A stretch of DNA of 64,000 nucleotides from Clostridiales bacterium. GTDB taxonomy: Bacteria; Bacillota; Clostridia; Lachnospirales; Lachnospiraceae. The stretch's first letter is position 1, and every line of letters begins with the position of its first letter. The notes under the pieces were generated by a model. It ran no database searches, was not told the origin of the DNA, and was given only the letters and a program-made list of their open reading frames with translations. The DNA lies in the NCBI GenBank assembly GCA_012519695.1, contig JAAYPT010000104.1, forward strand, positions 21,127 through 85,126. The letters are read 5' to 3'. Positions 1 through 8,689 of this stretch are shown one piece after another. The position numbers and the translations under genes were made by a program.

Positions 1-101
1 CCAATATTTCACTTTATTGTTTCCCCTTTTATACATTAATATCACCGTGAAAACTGTATACAAAATCAATAGTATGATTTCTCTTTTTATAAAATAATTC
101 A

Positions 102-776
102 TTACTTTTTCTCTCCTCTACTCTCCTCTGGGCTTTGGGTTAATCTCCTCATGAACCACCAAAATACAATATAAAATATTACATAAAACCATACGTTTAT
201 ATCCAAAATTTTTCCACCAACATAATAATTTAAGCGCCACACTTCTTCTTTACTACTATAAATTTGTATTATTTTGTAATATTCACACAAATAACGTCCT
301 GTAACTACCATATAACTGCATAATATGATAATTATAATAATTAGTGGTACTTTAACTTTCTTAATATTAAAACAAATTTTTCTTTGAGCTATAAACTTAA
401 ACAATATACTAATTAATAGTATCCCAAAAATAATTGTAGTTATCTGAACAATATAGGCAATTTTAATAACATCTTCTGACTTTGCACTCCATTTTCCCAC
501 CCCTAAATCTATACATCCTTTTATGAGGGTGCTTATTCCTCCAAATATAATGGCATAGACCCCATGTTTCCATTTTATTTTCTCTAAAGCCACCCACTTC
601 TGTAGTGCAATATATAATATTGTATTATAAACCAGCCACATTATAAAAGCTTTGATACTCGCTCCTTCAAACACATCCAAAGAAATATATGGCATACTTC
701 CTAAAAATCTATATGTAAAAATTCCATGCATTATAGTCATGATAATTATACAACTATACTCTTTATACTTACTCAT
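102..776 (-). CDS. Six-helix membrane protein, probable T7SS toxin immunity protein (paralogue 1)
   Basis: A 224-residue integral membrane protein with about six hydrophobic segments (near residues 8-27, 43-60, 72-92, 104-128, 143-163 and 191-211) and a conserved end that includes INVWFYVIFYIVFWWF. It is the last of three tandem paralogues downstream of a type VII LXG-toxin cassette, the position where immunity genes usually sit. A ribosome binding site (AGGAAG) lies 5 nt before the ATG. I do not recognise a named family. The immunity role is inferred from position and triplication only. If right, membrane location suggests the cognate toxin acts at or in the membrane. Confidence 0.6.
   Translation of the reverse strand: MSKYKEYSCIIIMTIMHGIFTYRFLGSMPYISLDVFEGASIKAFIMWLVYNTILYIALQKWVALEKIKWKHGVYAIIFGGISTLIKGCIDLGVGKWSAKSEDVIKIAYIVQITTIIFGILLISILFKFIAQRKICFNIKKVKVPLIIIIIILCSYMVVTGRYLCEYYKIIQIYSSKEEVWRLNYYVGGKILDINVWFYVIFYIVFWWFMRRLTQSPEESRGEKK
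140..210. repeat. Near-identical 71-bp repeat shared by the 3' ends of paralogues 1 and 2
   Basis: Positions 140-210 match positions 816-886 with about three differences over 71 bp. Both encode the same C-terminal membrane helix and tail of neighbouring paralogues. The third paralogue (from 1499) is more diverged here. This indicates recent tandem duplication or gene conversion at the 3' ends. Confidence 0.8.
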
Positions 777-792
777 ATTTACTTCCTATCTT

Positions 793-1458
793 TTATAACT
801 CGTTTTCTTCTTTTGTTAATCTCCTCATAAACCACCAAAATACAATATAAAATATTACATAAAACCATACGTTTATATCTAAAATCTTCATGCCAAAATA
901 ATGATCTAAACTACAAATTTCTACTTCTGTTCTATTATACTCTTTTGTTTCTATTTGAATTTTGTACAAATAACTGCCTATCACTGCAACATAACCAACC
1001 AATATGGCACTAACTGTACAAAATGGTGCTCTAACACTTTTTTTCGAAAAACTAACCCTTCTTTTGGCAACACCCAAAAACAAAAACACTATTAATAGGA
1101 TTCCAAAAACAAAATTAGTAATCTGATCTGTAACTACTATTTTTATTACACTTGCGGATAAACCTCTGGATTTTTCTACTGCTAAATCAAACCCTTCCTT
1201 GATAATTGCTACTATTATTCCAAACCCACAAGTTCTTATACAACATCTTACTGTTATATTATTTTGCATTACCCACTTTTGTGTAATCAGATATAAGGTA
1301 ATTCCATAAATTACCCACATAAAAAACGCACTAACTGTAACTTTGCTTAATATACCAAAAGCTATATATGGCATCCCTCCTAAAAACTCATATGTAAAAA
1401 TTCCATGCAATATAGTCATGATAATTATACAGACATATTCTTTACATTTATTACTCAT
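793..1458 (-). CDS. Six-helix membrane protein, probable T7SS toxin immunity protein (paralogue 2)
   Basis: A 221-residue paralogue of the gene on either side. It has the same start region (KEY.CIIIMTI.HGIFTY), the same six predicted membrane segments and the same C-terminal INVWFYVIFYIVFWWF block. The 16-nt gap to the next copy carries the same AGGAAGTAAAT ribosome binding site, so the three genes form a tightly packed set. The N-terminal two thirds have diverged more than the C-terminus, as expected if toxin specificity is set by the variable part. The function is inferred from context, and an unrelated tandem membrane family is possible. Confidence 0.6.
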   Translation of the reverse strand: MSNKCKEYVCIIIMTILHGIFTYEFLGGMPYIAFGILSKVTVSAFFMWVIYGITLYLITQKWVMQNNITVRCCIRTCGFGIIVAIIKEGFDLAVEKSRGLSASVIKIVVTDQITNFVFGILLIVFLFLGVAKRRVSFSKKSVRAPFCTVSAILVGYVAVIGSYLYKIQIETKEYNRTEVEICSLDHYFGMKILDINVWFYVIFYIVFWWFMRRLTKEENEL

Positions 1459-1474
1459 ATTTACTTCCTATCTC

Positions 1475-2146
1475 TTATAACTCATTTTCTTCTTTTGTTA
1501 ATCTCCTCATAAACCACCAAAACAACAGGAAAAATATTATATAAAACCATACATTTCCATCTAAAATCTTCCTGCCAAAATGATAATCTAAGTTAAACCT
1601 TTCCTGCTCATTTGCACTAAATGCTTTTATTGCCTGCTGATTCTGCCATAAATAGTTTCCAACAAACGCACCATAAGATACTACCCATATAACTAACAAG
1701 CATAATGGTACTTTTACATTTTTTATATTAAAGTGAACTTTTTTCTTTCCAATAATAAAAAGCAAAACACAGGTTAATAAAACAAAAAATATAACCGTTG
1801 TTGCTTCATCTAAACATGCACCCGCTATAACACTTTGTAAATATTCATACAATTCCCCTATTCCATAATCTATACTTCCCTTTAAAAATGCACTTACCAC
1901 TCCAAATACAATCGATAATGCACATTGTTTTTTTATATTATCTTTTTCTATAATCCACACTTGAGTAATAAGATACAAACACATGCCATAAATTACCCAC
2001 AGTAAAAAAGCCCCTACACTAATTTCATCAAATATTCCAAATGATATATATGGCATTTTCCCAAGTGCACAATATGTATAAATTCCATGTATTAGTGTAA
2101 TTATTACCAAGCTAACATACTCTTTCTCTTTATTTTCCATTATCAT
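1475..2146 (-). CDS. Six-helix membrane protein, probable T7SS toxin immunity protein (paralogue 3)
   Basis: A 223-residue paralogue and the first of the three after the toxin gene. It starts inside the toxin's 3' end (overlap of 11-17 nt), which suggests translational coupling. Two in-phase ATGs (2144-2146 and 2138-2140) follow one GGAG, with spacings of 4 and 10 nt, so either could be used. It has six predicted membrane segments and ends NVWFYIIFFLLFWWFMRRLT. As the copy next to the toxin it is the best candidate for the cognate immunity protein. This is inference from position. Confidence 0.6.
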   Translation of the reverse strand: MIMENKEKEYVSLVIITLIHGIYTYCALGKMPYISFGIFDEISVGAFLLWVIYGMCLYLITQVWIIEKDNIKKQCALSIVFGVVSAFLKGSIDYGIGELYEYLQSVIAGACLDEATTVIFFVLLTCVLLFIIGKKKVHFNIKNVKVPLCLLVIWVVSYGAFVGNYLWQNQQAIKAFSANEQERFNLDYHFGRKILDGNVWFYIIFFLLFWWFMRRLTKEENEL

Positions 2147-3704
2147 ATTTCTCCAATGCTTGTTCTAAAATTTTTTTCATCTCATCATCTGCTACCACTG
2201 AGTTAGACAACATATCTGTAAATTCAAGTATTTCTTTTGCATTATAACCTGTAAATTTCTGACATGTAGAAATATACGCTGTATCTCCTGCGTATATTAA
2301 TGGTGTATATAGCAATTCTCCATCTTCTGAATAAGACAAATACCCGTTTATATCTATTTCTCTATGACGTTCGTCTAATGTCCCTGTAATTGTATAAGTA
2401 TCATTTTTATCTGGAACATCTTTACCGGTAATCATTTTATACATCCCTATGGCATAGTCAGATGCATACTTGTTTCCAAGCACTCCTTTAGAATCTCTAT
2501 AGGTATTTACCGGCATACCATAATCTATTTCCTGCATTCTTAAACGTGTTTGAGAATCTCCTACCATAATGGTTGCCTTTCGTTGATTTCCGCTTGATTC
2601 AAAAAATACTTTTATCTCCATATGTTCTAATGACGACACAAAAAAACTTTCTATCCCCATGATTATATGCAAAGCTACCGCTGTTGTAACATTTTTATCC
2701 TTACCTGATACCTCTGCTCTTTGTAATCTATGTTTACCATTATGATCAAATAATTCTTCTTTAGGTATATCTTCTAAATTTATCCCCAATATTCCTGCTG
2801 CCCAATCAAATTCCGTTTTCGTTAATGTCATTTGTCCATCTTTTTTCCAAGTTCCCTGATAGCTCATTTCGTCTTTGGGAACATCTATAATATAGACTTT
2901 TCCTTGATACAATAATGCTTTGTAATCTTCTGAAATAAAAACTTTTTCATTTCCCATTGTAGTTTTTAAATTCATGATATCTTTATAAGTAATATTAACT
3001 CCCATTATTTTTAAAATATCTATTTCTTCCTGTGTATAACCAAATCGCAGTAAATAATTTTGATACTCTTGATTAATTTCTTTCCTCCAGCCAGCCTGCA
3101 TATCCGGCACATACACTCCATTTTGAAATGCCTCCTGCATACTACTTAATGCATTTTCTACCACCAACCGTATTGTCGTCCCCTGTTCAAATAGTCCGTT
3201 TGTAAGAGATTCTATCGCATCATACTTCTCCTCTTCCTTTTGAAGCTCATTATATAACTCTTGATTTATTACTTCCATTGCCATATAATGTGCTACCTTT
3301 GTCATATATTGCTAACGAATTAACATAGATTGTTCTTTTTGAGCTTTATTTCTGTATTTCTCAACTTTTTCTCCATTTATCTTTCTTTCCGATAAAGCAT
3401 CTTCCTTTTCCGATAAGATAAAGTTACCATCTATTTCACTTCCGATTGACATCAACTTTAAATATCTAAAATCTGCTATATCCGCTTCGTTCGCCAACTT
3501 CATTGCATGTAACACTGCCACATAATCCAACATTTGCTGTTTCGCTGCTTCAAACGCCTTTCCATCCAGTGTATGTTCCGTAATAAATTTCATTATTTTT
3601 TCTTCTATAATACCGTTTGCTCTATTATCTTCTTCCAGATTATTTATAGCTGCATCACACTGTGCACGCATATCTTCTGGATTAAAATAAGAATTCTCAT
3701 TCAT
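2130..3704 (-). pseudogene. LXG-domain type VII secretion toxin, interrupted by an in-frame amber codon
   Basis: Two open segments, 3312-3704 (130 aa) and 2130-3305 (391 aa), are in the same reading frame. They are separated by one TAG (3312-3314) and two sense codons before the next ATG, giving 525 codons in total. The first segment has an LDG motif at residue ~47 and amphipathic helices. The second opens with helices resembling the C-terminal half of LXG domains (LFEQGTTIRLVVENALSSMQ). Together they make a normal-length LXG toxin with an unrecognised C-terminal domain of about 290 residues. The first ATG (3702-3704) overlaps the upstream gene's stop as ATGA and has AAGGAG before it. The second segment has no ribosome binding site, so it is unlikely to be a separate gene. 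Probably a nonsense mutation, sequencing error or rare readthrough. Confidence 0.7.
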
Positions 3705-4093
3705 ATCCCCTTCTCCTTTGCATAACTATTTTCTTTCCCTTTCTTTTTATTAGATATTTCTTGAAATAATTTTTCTCTATCTGTTTCGAAATCATGTTTT
3801 CTTTTTCTAATCTCTTTTCGAAATTCATCGTCAAAACTTATTTTTTCCCTTCGAAACCTGCCTAGCCTGTCTTGCTTTTCATAAAGTAACTGCTGAATAG
3901 TCGTATTACTTGATGGACATTTTTCTTGTGCCCTTGCAATCTTCATCTGGGTTCGAGTAATTTCTCCATCTTCCTCTTCTTCCTGCTGTAAAACACGTTT
4001 GACCTTACACTCAAAGGCTTCTTGCGCCGCATCCAATTGTTTCATTTTACGTTGCAAATCTTCCATATTTACTTTTGTATTTCGTTCTTCCAT
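3701..4093 (-). CDS. Coiled-coil T7SS helper protein (Lap2/DUF3958-like)
   Basis: A 130-residue, highly charged, almost wholly helical protein with heptad-like stretches (residues 10-50 and 70-115) and no membrane segment or signal peptide. It sits between the small Lap1-like gene and the LXG gene and overlaps the latter as ATGA. This is the standard order in LXG cassettes, where a DUF3130 and a DUF3958 protein bind the LXG domain as a targeting complex (family knowledge). The family assignment rests on size, helicity and position and should be confirmed by profile search. Confidence 0.6.
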   Translation of the reverse strand: MEERNTKVNMEDLQRKMKQLDAAQEAFECKVKRVLQQEEEEDGEITRTQMKIARAQEKCPSSNTTIQQLLYEKQDRLGRFRREKISFDDEFRKEIRKRKHDFETDREKLFQEISNKKKGKENSYAKEKGI

Positions 4094-4115
4094 CCCTTTA
4101 CTCCCTACTTTTTAT

Positions 4116-4406
4116 TTATTTTTTTCCAAATCGAGTTTCCCACAATTCGCTAAGCATTTCATCATACTGTTGAAACATTATTCCAACGCTTCTCAGTTTC
4201 GACATTTCTTGTTTGATACTATTTCCAAAGTTCTGTTTCACACTTTGACACCTTGCATATGCCCCTTGTCCCTTAACATTGGCTGTAATTGTAGTTCTAT
4301 TATCTGATGGATTTAATGCAACCGGTTCAAAACATTTGGTTGCGCCTGAAATGGCTTTGACATTTGCTTCGACTACTACTTGACTTGTTTTTATCTCTTT
4401 CGACAT
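4116..4406 (-). CDS. Small T7SS targeting protein (Lap1/DUF3130, TIGR04197-like)
   Basis: A 96-residue WXG100-sized helical protein. The chosen start is the ATG at 4404-4406, 7 nt after an AGGAG. A longer frame to 4442 would start inside the -10 box and is rejected. The C-terminal helix carries F-x-x-x-D (FQQYD), the motif reported for Lap1-type LXG partners, and helix-turn-helix character is visible around residues 40-90. It is the first gene of the toxin cassette and should form a complex with the coiled-coil protein and the LXG domain for export by a type VII machine encoded elsewhere. Confidence 0.65.
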   Translation of the reverse strand: MSKEIKTSQVVVEANVKAISGATKCFEPVALNPSDNRTTITANVKGQGAYARCQSVKQNFGNSIKQEMSKLRSVGIMFQQYDEMLSELWETRFGKK

Positions 4407-4443
4407 ATCTTCTCTCCTTATCATTATTTTCCCATCGCCCAAT

Positions 4444-4472
4444 ATTTTATCAGTTCCACTGTATCATGTCAA
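4444..4472 (-). promoter_or_regulatory. Sigma-A type promoter of the LXG toxin cassette
   Basis: On the minus strand: TTGACA (4467-4472), a 17-bp spacer and TAAAAT (4444-4449). A perfect -35 and a 5/6 -10 predict transcription starting about 30 nt before the first cassette gene. Confidence 0.8.
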
Positions 4473-4480
4473 CCCCCAGA

Positions 4481-4502
4481 AGAATTCCCAAACGGGAATT
4501 CT
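4481..4502 (-). terminator. Hairpin at the end of the ZIP transporter gene
   Basis: AGAATTCCC (4481-4489), a 4-nt loop and GGGAATTCT (4494-4502) form a perfect 9-bp stem that overlaps the last base of the ZIP stop codon. No T-run follows on the minus strand, so it may be a weak terminator or an mRNA 3'-end stabiliser. It lies directly upstream of the toxin promoter. Confidence 0.45.
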
Positions 4503-5284
4503 TATCCAAGTGCCACGTCCAATATCATCATTATAAGAAACCCTAAGGCAAATCCTATGGTTCCAATGTTGGAATGTTCTCCTTCTGATGCCTCCGGAAG
4601 CAATTCTTCCACCACCACATAAATCATTGCTCCTGCTGCAAAGGACAACAAATACGGCAAAAGTGGTACTACCAATCCGGTAAGCAAAATGGTTATCACC
4701 GCACCTATAGGTTCTACTACTCCGGATGCTACTCCGTAAAAAAATGCTTTTGCTTTACTTCCTCCTTCACTTCGCAACGGCAAAGAAATAATAGCTCCTT
4801 CTGGGAAGTTCTGAATTGCGATTCCAATTGCTAATGCAAATGCACCTGTTACAGCAATCTGTCCTTCTCCACTTAATAATCCTGCAAATACCACACCTAC
4901 TGCCATTCCCTCCGGAATATTATGAAGTGTAACAGCTAGTACCAGCATGGTTGTTTTTTTTAGGTTTGTCACCGGACCTTCCGGTTTTTCTGCATTCATA
5001 TGCAAATGGGGAATAATCCTGTCCATTCCAAGCAAAAAGACAATACCCAATGCAAATCCTACCGCTGCCGGAACAAATGCTAATCTTCCCATTTCTTCTG
5101 ACATATCAATAGCCGGAATCAGTAATGACCATACCGAAGCTGCAACCATTACTCCTGACGCAAATCCTAATAATGATTTTTGTACCAATGGTTTTATTTC
5201 ATTTTTCAAAAAGAATACACACGCCGCACCTATTGTTGTTCCCAAAAAGGGAATTGCTAATCCAATTACAATATTTATATTCAT
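4502..5284 (-). CDS. ZIP family divalent metal transporter
   Basis: A 260-residue polytopic membrane protein with about eight hydrophobic helices. It carries the two ZIP metal-path signatures HNIPEGMAVGV (residues ~121-131) and QNFPEGAIISLP (~157-168), so it should import zinc, iron or manganese across the cytoplasmic membrane. Its length and lack of a long His-rich loop fit the GufA/ZupT-like bacterial branch. It is transcribed alone: a hairpin marks its end, and a terminator of the upstream gene lies at 5395-5437. A ribosome binding site (AGGTGG) precedes the ATG. The metal specificity cannot be read from the sequence. Confidence 0.9.
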   Translation of the reverse strand: MNINIVIGLAIPFLGTTIGAACVFFLKNEIKPLVQKSLLGFASGVMVAASVWSLLIPAIDMSEEMGRLAFVPAAVGFALGIVFLLGMDRIIPHLHMNAEKPEGPVTNLKKTTMLVLAVTLHNIPEGMAVGVVFAGLLSGEGQIAVTGAFALAIGIAIQNFPEGAIISLPLRSEGGSKAKAFFYGVASGVVEPIGAVITILLTGLVVPLLPYLLSFAAGAMIYVVVEELLPEASEGEHSNIGTIGFALGFLIMMILDVALG

Positions 5285-5334
5285 ACTTTTCCACCTGCCT
5301 AACTCATTCTATTTTTAATATATGTGCCACAACT

Positions 5335-5351
5335 AAAGTTTGTGAAACTTT
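5335..5351. promoter_or_regulatory. Inverted repeat upstream of the ZIP gene, possible operator
   Basis: AAAGTTT-GTG-AAACTTT is a perfect 7+3+7 inverted repeat about 50 bp before the ZIP start codon. Placement suits a metalloregulator site, but no regulator can be assigned and AT-rich chance symmetry is possible. Confidence 0.35.
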
Positions 5352-5394
5352 TGACACTATTATATAGTTTATCATATCCCTTCTTAAAGAAAAA

Positions 5395-5437
5395 GAGAAA
5401 CAGACCGTTCCACTCAATGCCTAATGGTCTATTTCTC
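5395..5437 (-). terminator. Intrinsic terminator of the GH53 gene
   Basis: GAGAAACAGACC (5395-5406) pairs with GGTCTATTTCTC (5426-5437) with one mismatch. On the minus strand the stem is followed by a T-rich run (CTCTTTTTCTTT). It lies about 30 nt after the GH53 stop. Confidence 0.75.
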
Positions 5438-5465
5438 TCATTTATTCTATATTCCAATCTTTCTT

Positions 5466-6575
5466 CTACTCTTTAAAATTCCGAATTACTTCTAAGGCTG
5501 GAAGTGCATTGCCTTCATAATCAAATAATGCCTGATTTGCCCATTCATTTCCACAGGGTCCCTTATCTTTCATGTATTCCAAGGACGCTTCCGTTGCCCA
5601 GCCGGAACCTTTTACCGGAATCCACGCAGGCTCCCAATAATAAAATCCACAACCTTTGTTCTCCGGTATCTCCTTCAAACGCTTCATAATATCCAACATA
5701 AAATCACTTTGTCCCTGCTTCGTCATTGGATATTCTATCTGTTCTACCAAAGAAGGCTTCGTTGCCATCCCTTTTCGTTCTTTTTCCCCTAGTCCTTCAT
5801 AAGCTGCATAATCTTCCATAGTGTATCCCATAGATTCTTCTGCAATTATTAAGTCTTTTCCATAACGTTTTGCAATATCTTTCATATTATTGCTGAGACT
5901 GTCTAAACTGCCATGCCAGAACGGATAATAAGATAAACCTATCACATCAAAATCTTCTCCCCGTTTACAATAATTATCAAACCATCTTCGATACAGTTCA
6001 TTATTTCCTCCATTATCCAGGTGAATCATAATGGGCATTTGTGGTGTTACTGCCTTTACTCCTCGAATTCCACTGCTCACAAAGCGAGCCAGATTATCAT
6101 AATTCGGTATTTCTCCCTCCGGCCACAACATACCATTAGAAAGCTCATTTCCTACCTGAACCATAGTAGGGATTGCTTCTGCCTGTTCTAATGCCTTCAT
6201 TACCTCTACTGTATAGTCATATACTGCCTGTTCTAATTCTTCTACCGAATAATTCTTCCATGCTTTGGGCTTTATCTGTTTTCCCGGATCTGCCCAAAAA
6301 TCACTGTAATGAATATCCAATAAAAAATCCAAACCTTTCTTTCGCACCTTTTGTGCCATTTTTATTGTAGTAGATAGGTCATTGGTTCCTGCACCATAGG
6401 GTTCTCCTGTTTCTGAATAAGGATTATGCCAAAGGCGCAATCGTACTGCATTGATACCATAATCCATCAGAATATCCAACACATCCTTTTCCATCCCATG
6501 GTCATAGTATTTTGCGCCCAGTCTTTCTAATTCTTCCATTGTGGACAAATCCACACCCTTAATAAATTTATCCAT
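5466..6575 (-). CDS. Endo-beta-1,4-galactanase (GH53)
   Basis: A 369-residue single-domain (beta/alpha)8 protein matching GH53 arabinogalactan endo-1,4-beta-galactosidases. Recognisable pieces are FIKGVDLSTMEELE at the start, NAVRLRLWHNPY (~42-53), LDIHYSDFWADPGKQ (~83-97), the acid/base region MVQVGNELSNGMLWP (~138-152) and the nucleophile region IIAEESMGY (~244-252). There is no signal peptide, so it probably acts inside the cell on imported galacto-oligosaccharides, as several gut GH53 enzymes do. A good ribosome binding site (AAAGGAG) precedes the ATG. It ends in TAG with its own terminator, and a further hairpin separates it from the upstream zinc ribbon gene. Confidence 0.88.
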   Translation of the reverse strand: MDKFIKGVDLSTMEELERLGAKYYDHGMEKDVLDILMDYGINAVRLRLWHNPYSETGEPYGAGTNDLSTTIKMAQKVRKKGLDFLLDIHYSDFWADPGKQIKPKAWKNYSVEELEQAVYDYTVEVMKALEQAEAIPTMVQVGNELSNGMLWPEGEIPNYDNLARFVSSGIRGVKAVTPQMPIMIHLDNGGNNELYRRWFDNYCKRGEDFDVIGLSYYPFWHGSLDSLSNNMKDIAKRYGKDLIIAEESMGYTMEDYAAYEGLGEKERKGMATKPSLVEQIEYPMTKQGQSDFMLDIMKRLKEIPENKGCGFYYWEPAWIPVKGSGWATEASLEYMKDKGPCGNEWANQALFDYEGNALPALEVIRNFKE

Positions 6576-6601
6576 ATTTTTTCTCCTTTTTTACCGGAAA
6601 A

Positions 6602-6621
6602 GGGCTGTTTAAAAACAGCCC
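6602..6621 (-). terminator. Terminator hairpin between the zinc ribbon and GH53 genes
   Basis: GGGCTGTTT (6602-6610) and AAACAGCCC (6613-6621) form a 9-bp stem. On the minus strand it is followed by TTTT, so it should end the 610-aa/zinc ribbon transcript. Confidence 0.75.
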
Positions 6622-6635
6622 CTACTCTTTCCTGA

Positions 6636-6854
6636 TTAGTCAAAATCAAATTTATCAAACCGTTTCATCATTGCACCATAACGGAAACGTACCATTTCAT
6701 TTTTCTCTAAAACATCTTCTTCTGTTCCATGATACTGACACCGAATACAATAATATTCTTTCTTGTCTTTGTCATAAAACATATCAATGTCCAAATCTCT
6801 CATAAAACAGGATGGACAACGATAATTTAATTTGCCTTTTCCAGATTGAGCCAT
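6636..6854 (-). CDS. Small zinc ribbon protein
   Basis: A 72-residue protein with two CxxC knuckles, CPSC (residues 14-17) and CIRC (36-39), separated by about 20 residues. This is a classic zinc ribbon with a charged tail. It overlaps the 3' end of the 610-residue gene by 28 nt and uses an AGGAGG within that gene, so the two are translationally coupled and probably function together. The partner and role are unknown. It might bind nucleic acid or act as an accessory subunit of the larger protein. Confidence 0.7.
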   Translation of the reverse strand: MAQSGKGKLNYRCPSCFMRDLDIDMFYDKDKKEYYCIRCQYHGTEEDVLEKNEMVRFRYGAMMKRFDKFDFD

Positions 6855-8659
6855 GTCGCAAATACCTCCTTATCCGAAACTTTTTTCTTATATCCTAAGG
6901 TAAACATTGGGGAGAATGCATATCCTTCCTTAATATATCCCTCTGCATCACTTGATGAAGTAAGAGATACTTTTGTCTGAATTGCCGAAATCACTGCACT
7001 TACTGCTTTTGCCCCTTCCAAGCTTTCCTCTCTGCATTTGTATGCATAAGAAATTGTCTTTGTTTCGTTTCCTTCACATGCTAATGTAATTCCTGTCATA
7101 TCCTCCGGATATTCTGTTGTTCCATAGCATGCCACCATGTATTCGTTTAATTCTACTTCAGCATTTGGATTACTCATTTCAAGAATGGTACGTTCCATTT
7201 TAATATTAGATGCACCCTCTTCAAAATAAATCTTTGTCTGAAGTTTTACTGTTAAATCTGCAAATTCAATATCTACCGGATTCAATGTTAAAATACGGGT
7301 ATTTCCTTCTTGTGAAAAATGTGCCTTGGTACGGCATAAGCATAAGTCTACTTCTTCTCCATTATGTGTAAGTTTTGCACTTCGTACTGTTCCTTCTCCT
7401 GCATAATGTGTAAAGTAACCTGCACGATATTTTTCCTGAATCAAAAATGGATAAGATGCATCCTGTACATGAGGAGTTCCTATTCCAACCGGCCATTCCA
7501 ACTTTGCTGCATAAGGACGAAGGTCTACAATTGCTCCACCCTGATCCATATTTACACATGCTCTCATATATGGGTCTGTATACCAGAATACCTGCTTATC
7601 CGAACCGTAAAGAATATCTCTCCAAAGAGCACATTCCGGTTCTTTGTAACTCTTTTTCTGGCGATAATAATCTGCGAACTCAGTCATTGTCATATCTACC
7701 AGTTTGCCCTCTTTTTTCAACTTTCCATAATATGCACAACCATCAGAATAAGATTTCTCCAACAGTTCATAAGGAGCCTCCCAGCGTCCCATCTTATTCA
7801 TCCAGCCCGGTCCTACAAACATCATATTATATGCATATCCATTATTGTATTTTTCCAAGGAGCGATACTGGTCAATTAAATTATATAAGTATGGATATTC
7901 CCAGGTCTTGGAATCATAAATCATACCACGAAGTACATTCTGTGGGTGTGTTCCGAAATTGGAACCGTTTCCATCATAACATGCTAACAGGTCACGAGAA
8001 AGATGTGGAATGGCTACAATTCCAGAGTCTTCACTTTCGTCTGCTGCCGGCGCATGTGTGTTTTGTTTGGAAGGAATCCACGGAGCCCATGGACCGCCAT
8101 CAAACAAAGTATACCAGGAATTGTTGCAGGTATGATATGCCTTTGGACCTTCTTCCCAACAAGTTGCAACTGCACATTTTACAGATGGATATTTTTCCTT
8201 AATATAATTAGTCAAATCTGCATCCATATAATAGGAACCAGTAGACTCCGGATAGAATCCAAAACGTTCATGGAATTTTTCAAATACATCGTCTACAATG
8301 GACTTCTTATCTTCCATAGAAAACATCCAAATACAGAAATCTTTTGTTTTATACTTTTCACGAAATTCTTTGCAAGGCAGTCCTAATAAAGATAATGCAA
8401 TTTCATCACCATATTTCTCATGGTCTGCTTTTGCTAATTCTACTGCCTCATCATTAAATAAGCTTGCATATGTCATCTGAATGGTAGTTTTTAATCCATT
8501 CTGATGTGCCAGTCTCTGCTGTGTCTTAAAAATGTCCAGCGACTCTGTCAATAATGCCTTTCTTCCGATATCTTCTTCCTTTCCATGTCCAGTTACTTTT
8601 TCTGCATACTCTGGAACCATTTCCGGACGATGAATAATGTTTACCACAAATTTATCCAT
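6827..8659 (-). CDS. 610-residue protein, polysaccharide-deacetylase/GH57-like barrel (DUF3863/DUF3864-like)
   Basis: The N-terminal half looks like a carbohydrate-active barrel: FVVNIIHRPEMVPEYAEKVT at the start, repeated strand-helix units, FYPESTGSYYMDADL at ~136-150 and IPHLSRDLLACYDGNGS near 215-231. The C-terminal half (~420-600) reads as beta-rich. I recall such proteins as DUF3863 followed by DUF3864 in gut Firmicutes and Bacteroides, but this is memory, not a search. It has no signal peptide or membrane segment. A strong AGGAG lies before the ATG. Pairing with a zinc ribbon gene and the nearby GH53 suggests intracellular glycan metabolism (inference). Confidence 0.55.
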   Translation of the reverse strand: MDKFVVNIIHRPEMVPEYAEKVTGHGKEEDIGRKALLTESLDIFKTQQRLAHQNGLKTTIQMTYASLFNDEAVELAKADHEKYGDEIALSLLGLPCKEFREKYKTKDFCIWMFSMEDKKSIVDDVFEKFHERFGFYPESTGSYYMDADLTNYIKEKYPSVKCAVATCWEEGPKAYHTCNNSWYTLFDGGPWAPWIPSKQNTHAPAADESEDSGIVAIPHLSRDLLACYDGNGSNFGTHPQNVLRGMIYDSKTWEYPYLYNLIDQYRSLEKYNNGYAYNMMFVGPGWMNKMGRWEAPYELLEKSYSDGCAYYGKLKKEGKLVDMTMTEFADYYRQKKSYKEPECALWRDILYGSDKQVFWYTDPYMRACVNMDQGGAIVDLRPYAAKLEWPVGIGTPHVQDASYPFLIQEKYRAGYFTHYAGEGTVRSAKLTHNGEEVDLCLCRTKAHFSQEGNTRILTLNPVDIEFADLTVKLQTKIYFEEGASNIKMERTILEMSNPNAEVELNEYMVACYGTTEYPEDMTGITLACEGNETKTISYAYKCREESLEGAKAVSAVISAIQTKVSLTSSSDAEGYIKEGYAFSPMFTLGYKKKVSDKEVFATWLNLEKAN

Positions 8660-8689
8660 GTTTTCTCTCCTTTTCTCTTCGTGTCCCGT

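Noticed and set aside
7364..8386. Long plus-strand ORFs opposite the 610-aa gene
   Set aside because: They are Cys- and Phe-rich shadows with no ribosome binding site or known domain, lying wholly opposite a well-supported gene.
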